In this document: positions 55,202 through 63,376 of the stretch, piece by piece | Position numbering within the stretch: the stretch's first letter is position 1 | Layout: every line of letters begins with the position of its first letter | Source of the DNA: Natrinema caseinilyticum | GTDB lineage: Archaea; Halobacteriota; Halobacteria; Halobacteriales; Natrialbaceae | Assembly: GCF_024227435.1 (NCBI RefSeq) | Contig: NZ_CP100445.1 | Span: 1,547,369-1,611,368, forward strand | DNA length: 64,000 bases | Direction of reading: 5' to 3' | Program-made: the position numbers and the translations under genes | The notes under the pieces: model-generated | Databases searched by the model: none | What the model was told of the DNA's origin: nothing | Seen by the model: only the letters and a program-made list of their open reading frames with translations

Positions 55202-55598
55202 CAAGACAGACGACGATCGGACGATGTATATCCGGTTCGAACGCGGCGACGAACAGGCCACCCTCGAGACGCTTCGCGCGCTGGATCGGGGGGACGAACC
55301 GGAACCGCACTTCGAGGTGGTCTACCACGATCCGGACGACCTGCATCGAGTGGTTCGACCGAAGAACCTGGAACTGCTCAGGACGATCGCCCAGCACGAT
55401 CCAGAGAGCATCCGCGACACGGCCCGCCTCGTCGACCGGGACGTAAAGCAGGTACACGGAAACCTCGAAGAACTCGAGGCATTGCACCTGATCGAATTCG
55501 AGCGCGACGGGCGATCGAAGCGGCCGACGGTCTGGTACGACGCGATCGAGGTGGATCTGCCGCTTACCGACGCGGATCCCGACGCCGTTCGGGCCTGA
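55185..55598 (+). CDS. HVO_A0114-like winged-helix protein, putative antitoxin
   Basis: 137 residues. RPKNLELLRTIAQHDPESIRDTARLVDRDVKQVHGNLEELEALHLIEFERDGRSKRPTVWYDAIEVDLPL is a MarR-type winged helix; the N-terminal part (MYIRFERGDEQATLETLRAL) matches the HVO_A0114 family. It probably binds the upstream inverted repeat and neutralises the first gene's product. The order toxin first, antitoxin second is the reverse of many classical TA operons but normal for this pair type. Confidence 0.8.
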   Translation: MENPGNKTDDDRTMYIRFERGDEQATLETLRALDRGDEPEPHFEVVYHDPDDLHRVVRPKNLELLRTIAQHDPESIRDTARLVDRDVKQVHGNLEELEALHLIEFERDGRSKRPTVWYDAIEVDLPLTDADPDAVRA

Positions 55599-55604
55599 GT
55601 AATT

Positions 55605-55745
55605 TCACGTCACGGAGTCCCCGTCGTCGTCGACCGCGAGTCCGCAGTCGTCACAGAGCCACCAGCCGACGAGCGGATCTTTTTCGGGGATCTCGCCCCC
55701 GCAATCCGGGCATCGCCTCGAGTCGTCGCCTCGAGCCCTGTTCAT
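55605..55745 (-). CDS. 46-residue zinc-ribbon protein (module copy 2)
   Basis: 46 residues: SRRCPDCGGEIPEKDPLVGW then WLCDDCGLAVDDDGD. The paralogue of 53695-53835, sharing EIPxKDPLVGWWLCDDC. The ATG overlaps the TGA of the restored frame of the upstream regulator (ATGA), showing the frame in which that gene should end. Confidence 0.75.
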   Translation of the reverse strand: MNRARGDDSRRCPDCGGEIPEKDPLVGWWLCDDCGLAVDDDGDSVT

Positions 55746-56175
55746 CCGTTCTCCCGCTTCTCTCGAGCGGGGGGTTCGGACTCGACGGTTCGGATGCCAC
55801 AGACCTCCGCGAGGCGCTCGGCGCGCTGTAACAGGAGTGCGTGGCCCTCATCCGTGAGGCGGTATTCGGTCGTGCGTTCGGAAGGGTGACTCTCTCTCTC
55901 GAGAGAAGTCCCCGACCGACGAGAACCATCAGATCCGCGTACAGGTGCGTTCGCTTGGTGATGGGTGACCGGCGCTCGAGCGCGCGTAGTATATCGCGTT
56001 CGTCAACCGGACTCGCGTCGTTCTCGCGACGGAACACGATCTCGAGGCAATCGCGTCGAATCGCGGTGAGGTCGGTCCACGTCGTCTTGCAAGCAGACGG
56101 GAGGTGACGATCGTGCTCGAGCGAAGCATCCGATCGGGCGGGGAGTTCGGGGGTTCGTGTGTCGTCTTGGTCCAT
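55742..56175 (-). pseudogene. small winged-helix regulator (module copy 2), frameshifted at an (AG)5 tract
   Basis: Starts MDQDDTRTPELPARSDASLE, closely matches module copy 1 through DLMVLVGRGLLSRE, then leaves frame at AGAGAGAGAG (plus strand 55891-55900, TCTCTCTCTC). Removing one AG unit restores SRESHPSERTTEYRLTDEGH, aligned to SRRVRPAERTTEYRLADEGR, and the frame then runs to the TGA overlapping the zinc-ribbon ATG. As sequenced, the frame continues for about 80 unrelated residues past that point. It is either a pseudogene or an on/off switch by dinucleotide slippage. Confidence 0.85.
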
Positions 56176-56260
56176 GACGTTTCACAGCGTGGTGACGGCA
56201 CTGTTGTGACATCCTCGGCAGGTCCGGCCGACGAGATTCGAGTCGTATATTGCACAGCAA

Positions 56261-56321
56261 GTAACCCTATCCGTTGCATTGTCAATAAAAGTAACCCCAT
56301 ATGTTGCATATTGCAACATAT
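56261..56321. promoter_or_regulatory. operator cluster in the divergent promoter of module copy 2
   Basis: Two direct repeats 30 bases apart, GTAACCCTATCCGTTGCAT (56261-56279) and GTAACCCCATATGTTGCAT (56291-56309). The second forms the left arm of a near-perfect palindrome: arms ATATGTTGCA and TGCAACATAT around TAT (56299-56321), flanked by CCC and GGG one base further out. The 30-base phase is close to three helical turns, so two dimers could bind the same face. Confidence 0.85.
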
Positions 56322-56376
56322 AGGGCTATTCGTAAGACTCCTGATTATTTAATCGTCGGAAAACAAGCAGACAACC

Positions 56377-56652
56377 GTGCAACCGAGCTGGTGGAGCAAG
56401 TACGACGGGCCGATACTCGAGATGCTCTCCGAGAGCGGGAAGGCCCTTCCACCACGCGTTATTTTGTTCAATCTCGAATACGAAGAACGGGCCTCGCCCC
56501 ACCGATCAACGGTAAAGCGACGTCTAAAGCGCCTCACGGATCACGGGCTCGTGGAGAAAATTGACGATTCGGGATATTACATTCTCACTGACAGGGGTCG
56601 GTCGTGGATCGAAGGGGAACTGGACAGCAGTAAATTGGAGTCGGATCAGTAA
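56377..56652 (+). CDS. PhiH1-repressor-like winged-helix protein
   Basis: 91 residues from a GTG start giving VQPSWWSKYDGPILEMLSES, then ASPHRSTVKRRLKRLTDHGLVEKIDDSGYYILTDRGRSWIEGELD. Paralogue of 54507-54770 (both end GELDxxxLESD). TTATTTAATC 25 bases upstream gives a leaderless start. It probably autoregulates through the palindrome at 56299-56321. Confidence 0.83.
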   Translation: MQPSWWSKYDGPILEMLSESGKALPPRVILFNLEYEERASPHRSTVKRRLKRLTDHGLVEKIDDSGYYILTDRGRSWIEGELDSSKLESDQ

Positions 56653-56773
56653 GACACAGTTCGAACTGACCGGTCGACATCCGAGCGTAGTTACGCCACC
56701 GTCGCCATCCGGGCTAGCGGAATCCCCGAGATCAAAGGATAGTATAAAGACGAACGGGTTCAACGTGAGGGAC

Positions 56774-57733
56774 ATGACGACGACGCTCGGAACGGCGAGC
56801 GCGGGGCCCGGCGAGATCGATACGGGCCGTCTCGAGGTCGGCGAAACGCGGGATGGGAGCCCGTTTGGGCTCCCCGTCGCCGTGATTAATGGCGACTCTC
56901 CCGGACGGACTCTCTACATGCAGGCGGCCAGTGATGGGGACGAACTCAACGGCGTGGGCGTGATCCAGCGCGTCGTGCCGCAACTCGATCCCGCCGAACT
57001 CTCGGGAACGATTCTGATCGTCGGGATCGTAAACTATCACGCGTTTCAAGTCGCCGAACACCGGAATCCGATCGACGACACGAAGATGAACCGGGCCTAC
57101 CCCGGCAACGAAGAGGGCACCTCGAGCGAGCGGATCGCGGCCGCGACCTTCGAGGCCGCGACTCGAGCCGATTTGATCCTCGATCTCCACCAGGGATCGA
57201 CCAGCCGAATGCTCGACGAGGTTCGCGTCCGCTGCGGAAAGCGCCACCGACTCCACGAGCAGTGTCTCGAACTCGCGAAGGCCTTCGGCTGTGGCTACGT
57301 GCTCGACCAGAAGGGGCCGGACGGCCAACTCGCCCGCGCGGCGCCCGACGAGGGAATTCCGACCGTCGATCCCGAACTCGGCGGTGCGGTCGGCTGGGAC
57401 GAAGAGAGCATTCGAACGGGCGTCGAGGGCGTGTTCAACGTGCTCCAGTACTTCAACTTCCTCGAGGGCGACCAGTCCCTCGAACCACAGACCCGCGCCG
57501 GCGGATTCGAACAGTACGGTGCGCCGGCGGGCGGGCTCGTGACCATGCGAAAGGAACTCGGCGACCGCGTTCGTCCGGGCGAGACGATCTTCGAAGTGAC
57601 GACGCCCTTCGGCGACCCGAAAGGCGAAGTGACGGCCGACGGCGACGGCATCCTCTGGCGGGCGCGTCGGCTCCCACAGGTCGCGACGGGCGAGTACGTC
57701 TGCTCGGTCGGCACCGAGATCGGTGAATACTGA
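56774..57733 (+). CDS. succinylglutamate desuccinylase/aspartoacylase family protein
   Basis: 319 residues from the ATG of MTTTLGTASAGPGEIDTG. M14-like deacylase fold: MQAASDGDELNGVGVIQRV carries the metal-binding motif, with Asp where HGxE proteins have His and Glu retained; LILDLHQGS gives the second His; DGILWRARRLPQVATGEYVC is the C-terminal beta domain. DoeB/EutE (N-acetyl-diaminobutyrate deacetylase) belongs to this family, so it may supply that step, but it is 7 kb past the island and lacks the shared operator. Promoter GTATAAAG lies about 27 bases upstream. One base separates it from the next gene. Confidence 0.82.
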   Translation: MTTTLGTASAGPGEIDTGRLEVGETRDGSPFGLPVAVINGDSPGRTLYMQAASDGDELNGVGVIQRVVPQLDPAELSGTILIVGIVNYHAFQVAEHRNPIDDTKMNRAYPGNEEGTSSERIAAATFEAATRADLILDLHQGSTSRMLDEVRVRCGKRHRLHEQCLELAKAFGCGYVLDQKGPDGQLARAAPDEGIPTVDPELGGAVGWDEESIRTGVEGVFNVLQYFNFLEGDQSLEPQTRAGGFEQYGAPAGGLVTMRKELGDRVRPGETIFEVTTPFGDPKGEVTADGDGILWRARRLPQVATGEYVCSVGTEIGEY

Positions 57734-57734
57734 G

Positions 57735-58892
57735 ATGGCCTCCGATCTCACCTGCCCCGAGTGCGGAGCCGTCTACGAGGCCGGCCCGGACGAACCGTGG
57801 CGCTGTGCCTGCGGCCACGCCCTCGAGTTCACCGAACGGCCCCACCCGGAGGGTAAGCCGTTGCCGCTTCACAGCCTCGATACCAGCGACGGGCTCTGGA
57901 CGTTCTTCGAGTTCCTCCCGATCGAACAGCACGTCACCTTCTACGAGGGGTTCACGCCGATGGTCGACGCCCCCGACTGGGACGCCCAGTTCAAACTCGA
58001 GTACGTCTTCCCCACGGGGTCGTTCAAAGACCGCGGCGCGACGACGACCCTCTCGCGGGCCGTCGAACTCGGCGTCGAGAGGGTCATCGAAGACTCGTCG
58101 GGGAACGCCGGCGCGTCGATCGCGACGTACGCGGCCCGGGCGGGGCTCGAGGCGGACATCTACGTCCCGTCCGACGTCAAACAGTCGAAGCTGATGACGA
58201 TTCAGCGGGCTGACGCCCGTCCCGTCCGCATCGATGGAACGCGATCGGACGTCACGGCGGCCTGTCTCGAAGCCGTCGAGGGCGACGCCGACGCCGCGGC
58301 GGACGCGAGCGAGGACGACACCGCCCCGAGACAGACGGGCGAAGGCTGGTACGCCAGCCACGCCTGGAATCCCGCGTTCCTCGCCGGAACGATGACGTTC
58401 GCCTTCGAAGTGGCCGCCCAGCAAGGCTGGTCCGTCCCGGACGCGATCGTCCTCCCGATCGGGCAGGGGACGCTGTTCCTCGGGGCCTATCGAGGATTCT
58501 CGCTGCTCAACGAGGCCGGTATCGTCGACGGCATGCCCCGACTGCTCGGCGCGCAGGCGGCCGGCTACGCACCGATCGTCGACGCGCTCGGCGGCGAGAC
58601 GACGGACGAAGACGGTCACGGAACGACCATCGCCGACGGGATTCAGATCACCGACCCGGCACGACGGGCCGAAATACTGGAGGCGATCGAGGAGACCGGC
58701 GGCGACGCGATCGCGCTCGGCGGCGATCCGATCGAGACCGCACTCGATCGACTCCACCGGAACGGGTTCTACGTCGAACCGACCTGTGCGGTCGCACCGG
58801 CCGCCCTCCACCAGTACCGCGAAGACGGCGTCCTCGAGGCGGACGACGACGTCGTCGTTCCGCTGACCGGGAGCGGACTGAAAACCCTTTGA
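57735..58892 (+). CDS. threonine synthase-like PLP enzyme
   Basis: 385 residues from the ATG of MASDLTCPECGAVYEAGPDEPWRCACG. N-terminal zinc ribbon (CPEC...CACG), then fold-type II PLP domain: FPTGSFKDRGATTTLSRAVE (Lys), EDSSGNAGASIATYAARAG, LPIGQGTLFLGAYRGFSLL and VPLTGSGLKTL. A threonine synthase family member converting O-phosphohomoserine to threonine, though haloarchaea carry several paralogues and some may have other substrates. Tightly coupled to the aspartoacylase-family gene, a pairing that argues for a related substrate. Confidence 0.85.
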   Translation: MASDLTCPECGAVYEAGPDEPWRCACGHALEFTERPHPEGKPLPLHSLDTSDGLWTFFEFLPIEQHVTFYEGFTPMVDAPDWDAQFKLEYVFPTGSFKDRGATTTLSRAVELGVERVIEDSSGNAGASIATYAARAGLEADIYVPSDVKQSKLMTIQRADARPVRIDGTRSDVTAACLEAVEGDADAAADASEDDTAPRQTGEGWYASHAWNPAFLAGTMTFAFEVAAQQGWSVPDAIVLPIGQGTLFLGAYRGFSLLNEAGIVDGMPRLLGAQAAGYAPIVDALGGETTDEDGHGTTIADGIQITDPARRAEILEAIEETGGDAIALGGDPIETALDRLHRNGFYVEPTCAVAPAALHQYREDGVLEADDDVVVPLTGSGLKTL

Positions 58893-58918
58893 ACCGCCAG
58901 TCCCGAACACTCGGCTAG

Positions 58919-59455
58919 ATGGTCAGCCGACCGCCGACGTTTTGCCCCGATTGCGGTACTCGACTCGAGCCGATCACGTTCGACGATCGCGATCGCATGC
59001 GCTGTCCGACCTGCGAGTCCATCGTCTGGCACAACCCGGTCCCCTGTGCCGGCGTCGCAGTAGTCGATTCGTCCCGTTCCGATCCCGCCGTCCTCTGTGT
59101 CGAACGCGGCGTCCCGCCGGGAGTGGGCGAGTGGACGATCCCCGGCGGCCACATGGAGATCGGGGAGGAACCGCCCGCGGCGGCCGCCCGGGAACTCGCC
59201 GAGGAGACCGGCGTGGTCGTCGACCCCGCCGACCTCGAGATACTGGCCGCGTCGGCGATGCCGCCCCGCACCGGCAAGTACGTCGTCACGGTCCACTACG
59301 TGGCCGACCGGGCCGACGCGGAGGGCCGACTGGCGGCCGGGAGTGACGCGACGGACGCGCGATTCTGGACGCCGAGCGAGTTCGACGACTCTGACGAGCG
59401 CTTTCGGCCGGTCCACGAAAACCGGTTCCGCGAGGCTGCGGCGCTGTTCGAGTGA
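58919..59455 (+). CDS. Nudix hydrolase with zinc ribbon
   Basis: 178 residues. N-terminal zinc ribbon (CPDCGTRLEPI...CPTCES) and Nudix box GGHMEIGEEPPAAAARELAEETGV (G-x5-E-x7-REUxEEx). This NudC-like zinc-ribbon layout occurs in NADH pyrophosphatases and in archaeal Nudix enzymes of unknown specificity. Starts 26 bases after the threonine synthase-like gene, same strand. Confidence 0.92.
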   Translation: MVSRPPTFCPDCGTRLEPITFDDRDRMRCPTCESIVWHNPVPCAGVAVVDSSRSDPAVLCVERGVPPGVGEWTIPGGHMEIGEEPPAAAARELAEETGVVVDPADLEILAASAMPPRTGKYVVTVHYVADRADAEGRLAAGSDATDARFWTPSEFDDSDERFRPVHENRFREAAALFE

Positions 59456-59570
59456 GCGGGGCGGCGCGATGGGGGCTGGTATAGTCCGCGGCTCGCGTCG
59501 GACCGATCGACCGAGCGGCGACGAGACGAAACCCGACATTCCTTTACTCGAGCCCTGAATACGGGCGGGT

Positions 59571-61349
59571 ATGTTCCTCTCCCTACGCGCAGAGGTCGAA
59601 GACGCCCTGGACGGGGCGCTCTCGACGCTCGGCTTTCCGACGGACGATCTGGGGCTCGAAGAACCACCGGACGACGTCGACAGCGTTCTCGCCTCGAGCG
59701 TCGCGTTCCGGCTGGCCGGCGAGGCGGGCGCGGCGCCGCCGCAGGTCGCGGACCAGATCGCAGCCGAGATCGACGCCGAGCAGTTGACGCACGTCTCCGA
59801 CGTGGAGACCCAGGGCCCCTACCTCAATTTCCTCCCGAGCGACGCGTACCTCGCGGCGACGCTCGAGGAAGCGACGGACGATTCCTACGGTACCCTCCCG
59901 GATCGCGAGGAGTCGGTCGTCGTCGAACACACCAGCGCGAACCCGACGGGACCCGTCCACGTCGGCCGCGCCCGAAACCCGATCATCGGCGACGCCGTCG
60001 CGAACGTCCTCGCCTTTGCGGGCTACGACGTCGACCGCCACTACTACGTCAACGACGCCGGACGGCAGATGGCCGTCTTCACGTGGGCCTACGAAACGTT
60101 CGACGAGGAGGACTTAGAGAACGCGCCCGAGCGCGACCGCATCGAATACGATCTCGTGCGCTACTACCGGAAGGGCAACGCGTTCCTCGAGAACGCGCCC
60201 GAAGCCGACGTCGAGGCGGCCGAAGCGGAGATCGAATCGATCATGCGAGGGCTCGAAGCGGGCGACGACGAGGCCTACGAGCGCGTCAGCGAGGTCGTCG
60301 ACCAGGTTCTCGGCGGGATGACGGAGTGTCTCGCGCGCCTGCCCGCCAAGTTCGACGAGTTCGTCAAGGAGACGCGATTCATGCGCAACGGCGCGACCGA
60401 GGCGCTCGTCGACCGACTCCAGGACCTCGACGAGGCGGTGTACGAGGAGGACGCCTGGCAACTCGAACTCGAAGACCACGGCATCGACAAGAACCTGGTC
60501 TTCCTGCGGTCGGACGGCACCTCGCTGTACGTCACCCGCGACCTGGCCCACCACGAGTGGAAGTTCGACGAGTACGACCGCGCGGTGACCGTCCTCGGCG
60601 AGGACCACAAACTCCAGGCGAGACAGCTCCGGACGACCCTCGAGTTACTGGGCAACGATACCGATCAGCTGCAGCAGGTCCTGTATTCGTACGTCAACCT
60701 CCCCGAGGGGAAGATGAGCACGCGCCGCGGGACCGGCGTCGACCTCGACGACCTGCTCGACGAGGCCATCGACCGCGCCCGCGGGGAGGTCGAAGACCGG
60801 CTGGACGACCGCATCCGCGACGACGACCTCGACGAGGCGGACATCGAGCGGATCGCCCATCAGGTCGGGATCGGCGCCGTCCGCTACGACATCGTCTCCA
60901 AGCAGCCGACGAAGGCGATTACCTTCGAGTGGGATCGGGCACTCGACTTCGAAGCCCAGTCAGCCCCCTACGTGCAGTACGTCCACGCGCGCTGCTGTGG
61001 CATTCTAGAAGAGGCCGGAATCGACCCCGAGACCGGCATGGACGACGTCGAAACGGCCGTCGACGCCGACCGTCTCGAGACGCCCGAAGAACGGGACCTC
61101 CTCGAGACGATCGCGCGGTTCCCGGCGGTCGTCGACGAGGCCGCGGACGACCTCGAGCCCCACCAGGTCGCGACCTACACCCGCGAGTTCGCCGACCGGT
61201 TCAACGGCTTCTACCGCGAGTGTCCGGTGCTGGCCGACGACGTCGATCCGGCGGTCCGCGAGGCGCGACTGGCGCTGGTGGCCGCTTCGAAGCACACGGT
61301 CGCCAACGCCCTGTCGATCCTGGGCGTGGCAGCGCCGCGCTCGATGTGA
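59571..61349 (+). CDS. argS: arginine--tRNA ligase
   Basis: 592 residues. N-terminal Arg_tRNA_synt domain (about 1-115; [19 protein letters not shown]), class I core with HIGH-like HVGR in [25 protein letters not shown]-like [12 protein letters not shown], and C-terminal DALR anticodon domain ([24 protein letters not shown]). Complete. TTTACTCG about 30 bases upstream could be the promoter. Confidence 0.97.
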   Translation: MFLSLRAEVEDALDGALSTLGFPTDDLGLEEPPDDVDSVLASSVAFRLAGEAGAAPPQVADQIAAEIDAEQLTHVSDVETQGPYLNFLPSDAYLAATLEEATDDSYGTLPDREESVVVEHTSANPTGPVHVGRARNPIIGDAVANVLAFAGYDVDRHYYVNDAGRQMAVFTWAYETFDEEDLENAPERDRIEYDLVRYYRKGNAFLENAPEADVEAAEAEIESIMRGLEAGDDEAYERVSEVVDQVLGGMTECLARLPAKFDEFVKETRFMRNGATEALVDRLQDLDEAVYEEDAWQLELEDHGIDKNLVFLRSDGTSLYVTRDLAHHEWKFDEYDRAVTVLGEDHKLQARQLRTTLELLGNDTDQLQQVLYSYVNLPEGKMSTRRGTGVDLDDLLDEAIDRARGEVEDRLDDRIRDDDLDEADIERIAHQVGIGAVRYDIVSKQPTKAITFEWDRALDFEAQSAPYVQYVHARCCGILEEAGIDPETGMDDVETAVDADRLETPEERDLLETIARFPAVVDEAADDLEPHQVATYTREFADRFNGFYRECPVLADDVDPAVREARLALVAASKHTVANALSILGVAAPRSM

Positions 61350-61476
61350 GTCGTCCGAGCCACGTCGACCTCGTCCGACGAAGACGCCTCGTTCCGCTCG
61401 GTTGCACGGACCCGTCCCTCATCGCGTCCCGCGGCCAGCCAAAAGAACGATAGCCACTCGGGCTCTCCGGCGAACG

Positions 61477-62016
61477 TTAGCGAGCCTCGTCCGCGGTCTC
61501 GAGGACGCGGTCGAGGAACTCTTCCCGGTCCATCTCGTCGTTGATGAACTTGATCGCCCACGACACGTCGACGTAGAACGACATCACCATCGCGCCGTCC
61601 TTCTCGAGGACCCACGTGACGCTGTCGACCGCGGCCGCGAACGCCTGTGGGTCGGTGATCGCCCGCCGCAGATCGGCGGCGAGGGTTTCGAGTTCCGTGA
61701 ACAGCGTCTCGGGGTCGGTCGTCGTCGTCGTGGCGACGACGTCGACCTCTTTGTCGTTTTTGTTGACGTCCTCGATCGTCAGCTTCTGGCTGCTGAGTTT
61801 CAGTTTGTCCCGGTCGAGGCCTGGAATGTCGGCTTTCTTGTCGGAGTCGCCGGAATCGTCGTTGCCGTTGCCGTTCCCGTTGCCGTCGCCGTCGAGCGAG
61901 TCGTCGGAGCCGTCTCCGTTCTGATTTGATTCGTCGCCAGTCTGGTCGCTGGAACAGCCGGCGAGGACGGTTGCGATCGCTGCGCCACTACCGAGGAGGA
62001 TCTTTCGTCGCTCCAT
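61477..62016 (-). CDS. putative lipoprotein with acidic linker
   Basis: 179 residues. N-terminus MERRKILLGSGAAIATVLAGCSS with RRKILL Tat-like motif and lipobox VLAGC. A repetitive Asp/Gly/Asn/Ser linker (about 24-60; runs of GNGNGN, ending DKKADIPGLD) precedes a compact domain (LKLSSQKLTIEDVNKNDKEVDVVATT...FVSWAIKFINDEM). Haloarchaeal lipoprotein of the DUF8159 type; role unknown. Confidence 0.8.
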   Translation of the reverse strand: MERRKILLGSGAAIATVLAGCSSDQTGDESNQNGDGSDDSLDGDGNGNGNGNDDSGDSDKKADIPGLDRDKLKLSSQKLTIEDVNKNDKEVDVVATTTTTDPETLFTELETLAADLRRAITDPQAFAAAVDSVTWVLEKDGAMVMSFYVDVSWAIKFINDEMDREEFLDRVLETADEAR

Positions 62017-62323
62017 GGACGAGCCATCGAGAACGGTTATGATTAGTAATCAGTTCGTTATGCTTTCCATCGACAACGACGACGAATTTAGGTGGTAATC
62101 ACCCCGAAACAGGCTCGAGAAATGACCAACAAACCGGTCGAAACTGTATCCGTATCGGGATTTCCCGGTCGTTACGACGGCCGTGACGGTCACAGAGAAA
62201 AGAGAGTCACGAACGGACGGTATTCACTCCATTCGATAGAAGCGGAGACGATGTCCGCAGACGCAACGGTAGAAAGCAGTCCGTACCGGCCGACGACGTC
62301 ACCGGCCGCGTCCGAGCGGCCGA
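62017..62323. other. gap without a supported gene
   Basis: 307 bases between the lipoprotein start and the end of the MinD-like gene. The AT-rich ATGATTAGTAATCAGTTCG next to the lipoprotein ATG is its likely promoter. One 85-codon plus-strand frame is open but has low-complexity, shadow-like composition, so it is left out. Confidence 0.5.
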
Positions 62324-63190
62324 TCAGGAGTCGGTTTCGGCATCCGTAATGGCGCTCGAAACGTCGTCGTGTGCCGCTTCGCGGCCCGTCGAATCGCCTT
62401 TCGGGTCGACCGGCGGGTTCGAACGGGAGCCGGTCGGCGGTCGTCTGTTCGTGCCGCCATCGGTGGCGGGCTCTGCGATGTCGACGCCCGTCAAATCCGA
62501 CGCGAGCCGGCGGTAGGCGACGGCACCCGGCCCGTTCGGTTCGAACACGACGAGCGGCGTGCCGGCGTAGATGCTGTCTCGAGCGGCGGGATCCTCGGGA
62601 ACGATCCCGAGCAGCGACACCCCGAGGCGGTCCGCGAGTTCCTCGTGGGAGATGTCGCTGTCGGGTCGGGTCCGGGTGAGGACGAGGCCGGCGACGGAGC
62701 CACCGGCGCGATCGGTCAACTCGAGGGTCTTTTTCGAATCGTGGATAGCGGCGGGTTCGGGCGTCGAGACGATGACGACGGCGTCGGCCAGTCCCAGCGG
62801 GAGGACCGTCTCGTGGCTGATACCCGCGCCGACGTCGAGAAAGACGTAATCGAATTTCGTCCGAAGCGTGGCGACGGCCGTACCGAGCCCTTCGGGTGAG
62901 GTTTCGGCGTACTCGTCGAGGCTGGTCCCGCTGGGAACAGCGAAGATGTTGTCCGCCAATCGGTACGTGGCGTCGTCGACCGATGCGTTGCCCGCCAAGA
63001 CGTCGTATAGGGTCGTCGAGTCGGGAGAGAGGCTGACGAACCCGGCGAGGTTCGCCATGCCGAGATCCGCGTCGACGATGGCGACGCGCTTTCCGGCCTC
63101 GGCCAGCGCCGTCCCGAGATTGACCGTCGTCGTCGTCTTCCCGACACCACCTTTCCCGCTCGCGATAGCGTAGACCGTCTCCTGAGACAT
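62324..63190 (-). CDS. MinD/ParA-family P-loop ATPase
   Basis: 288 residues. Deviant Walker A YAIASGKGGVGKTTTTVNLG (both signature Lys), switch I VDADLGMANLAGFVSL, switch II FDYVFLDVGAGISHET, and EPNGPGAVAYRRLASDL at the end of the fold. The C-terminal 50 residues are a Pro/Asp/Ser-rich tail with no obvious membrane-targeting helix. Haloarchaea carry several MinD paralogues that act in spatial positioning (chemosensory arrays, archaella) rather than division. Confidence 0.9.
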   Translation of the reverse strand: MSQETVYAIASGKGGVGKTTTTVNLGTALAEAGKRVAIVDADLGMANLAGFVSLSPDSTTLYDVLAGNASVDDATYRLADNIFAVPSGTSLDEYAETSPEGLGTAVATLRTKFDYVFLDVGAGISHETVLPLGLADAVVIVSTPEPAAIHDSKKTLELTDRAGGSVAGLVLTRTRPDSDISHEELADRLGVSLLGIVPEDPAARDSIYAGTPLVVFEPNGPGAVAYRRLASDLTGVDIAEPATDGGTNRRPPTGSRSNPPVDPKGDSTGREAAHDDVSSAITDAETDS

Positions 63191-63376
63191 ACTCGATTAC
63201 TGTCCTGACCCTAGAACGGCAACACCTTAAATCGTCACCTAACCTCTCGGCTCGTTATGGCGCGCCGACACGTCTCGCATAGTCGGAAAAACGACGCCAC
63301 GACTCCGCCAGCGCTCGGTTGCACGACGAGGGGTGTGTCAAAGGATTCTTACCCACAGCAGCGTTTTGTTCGACTA

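Noticed and set aside
62092-62349. 85-codon plus-strand frame before the MinD-like gene
   Set aside because: Overlaps the MinD 3' end, has no homologous-looking motifs and no promoter.
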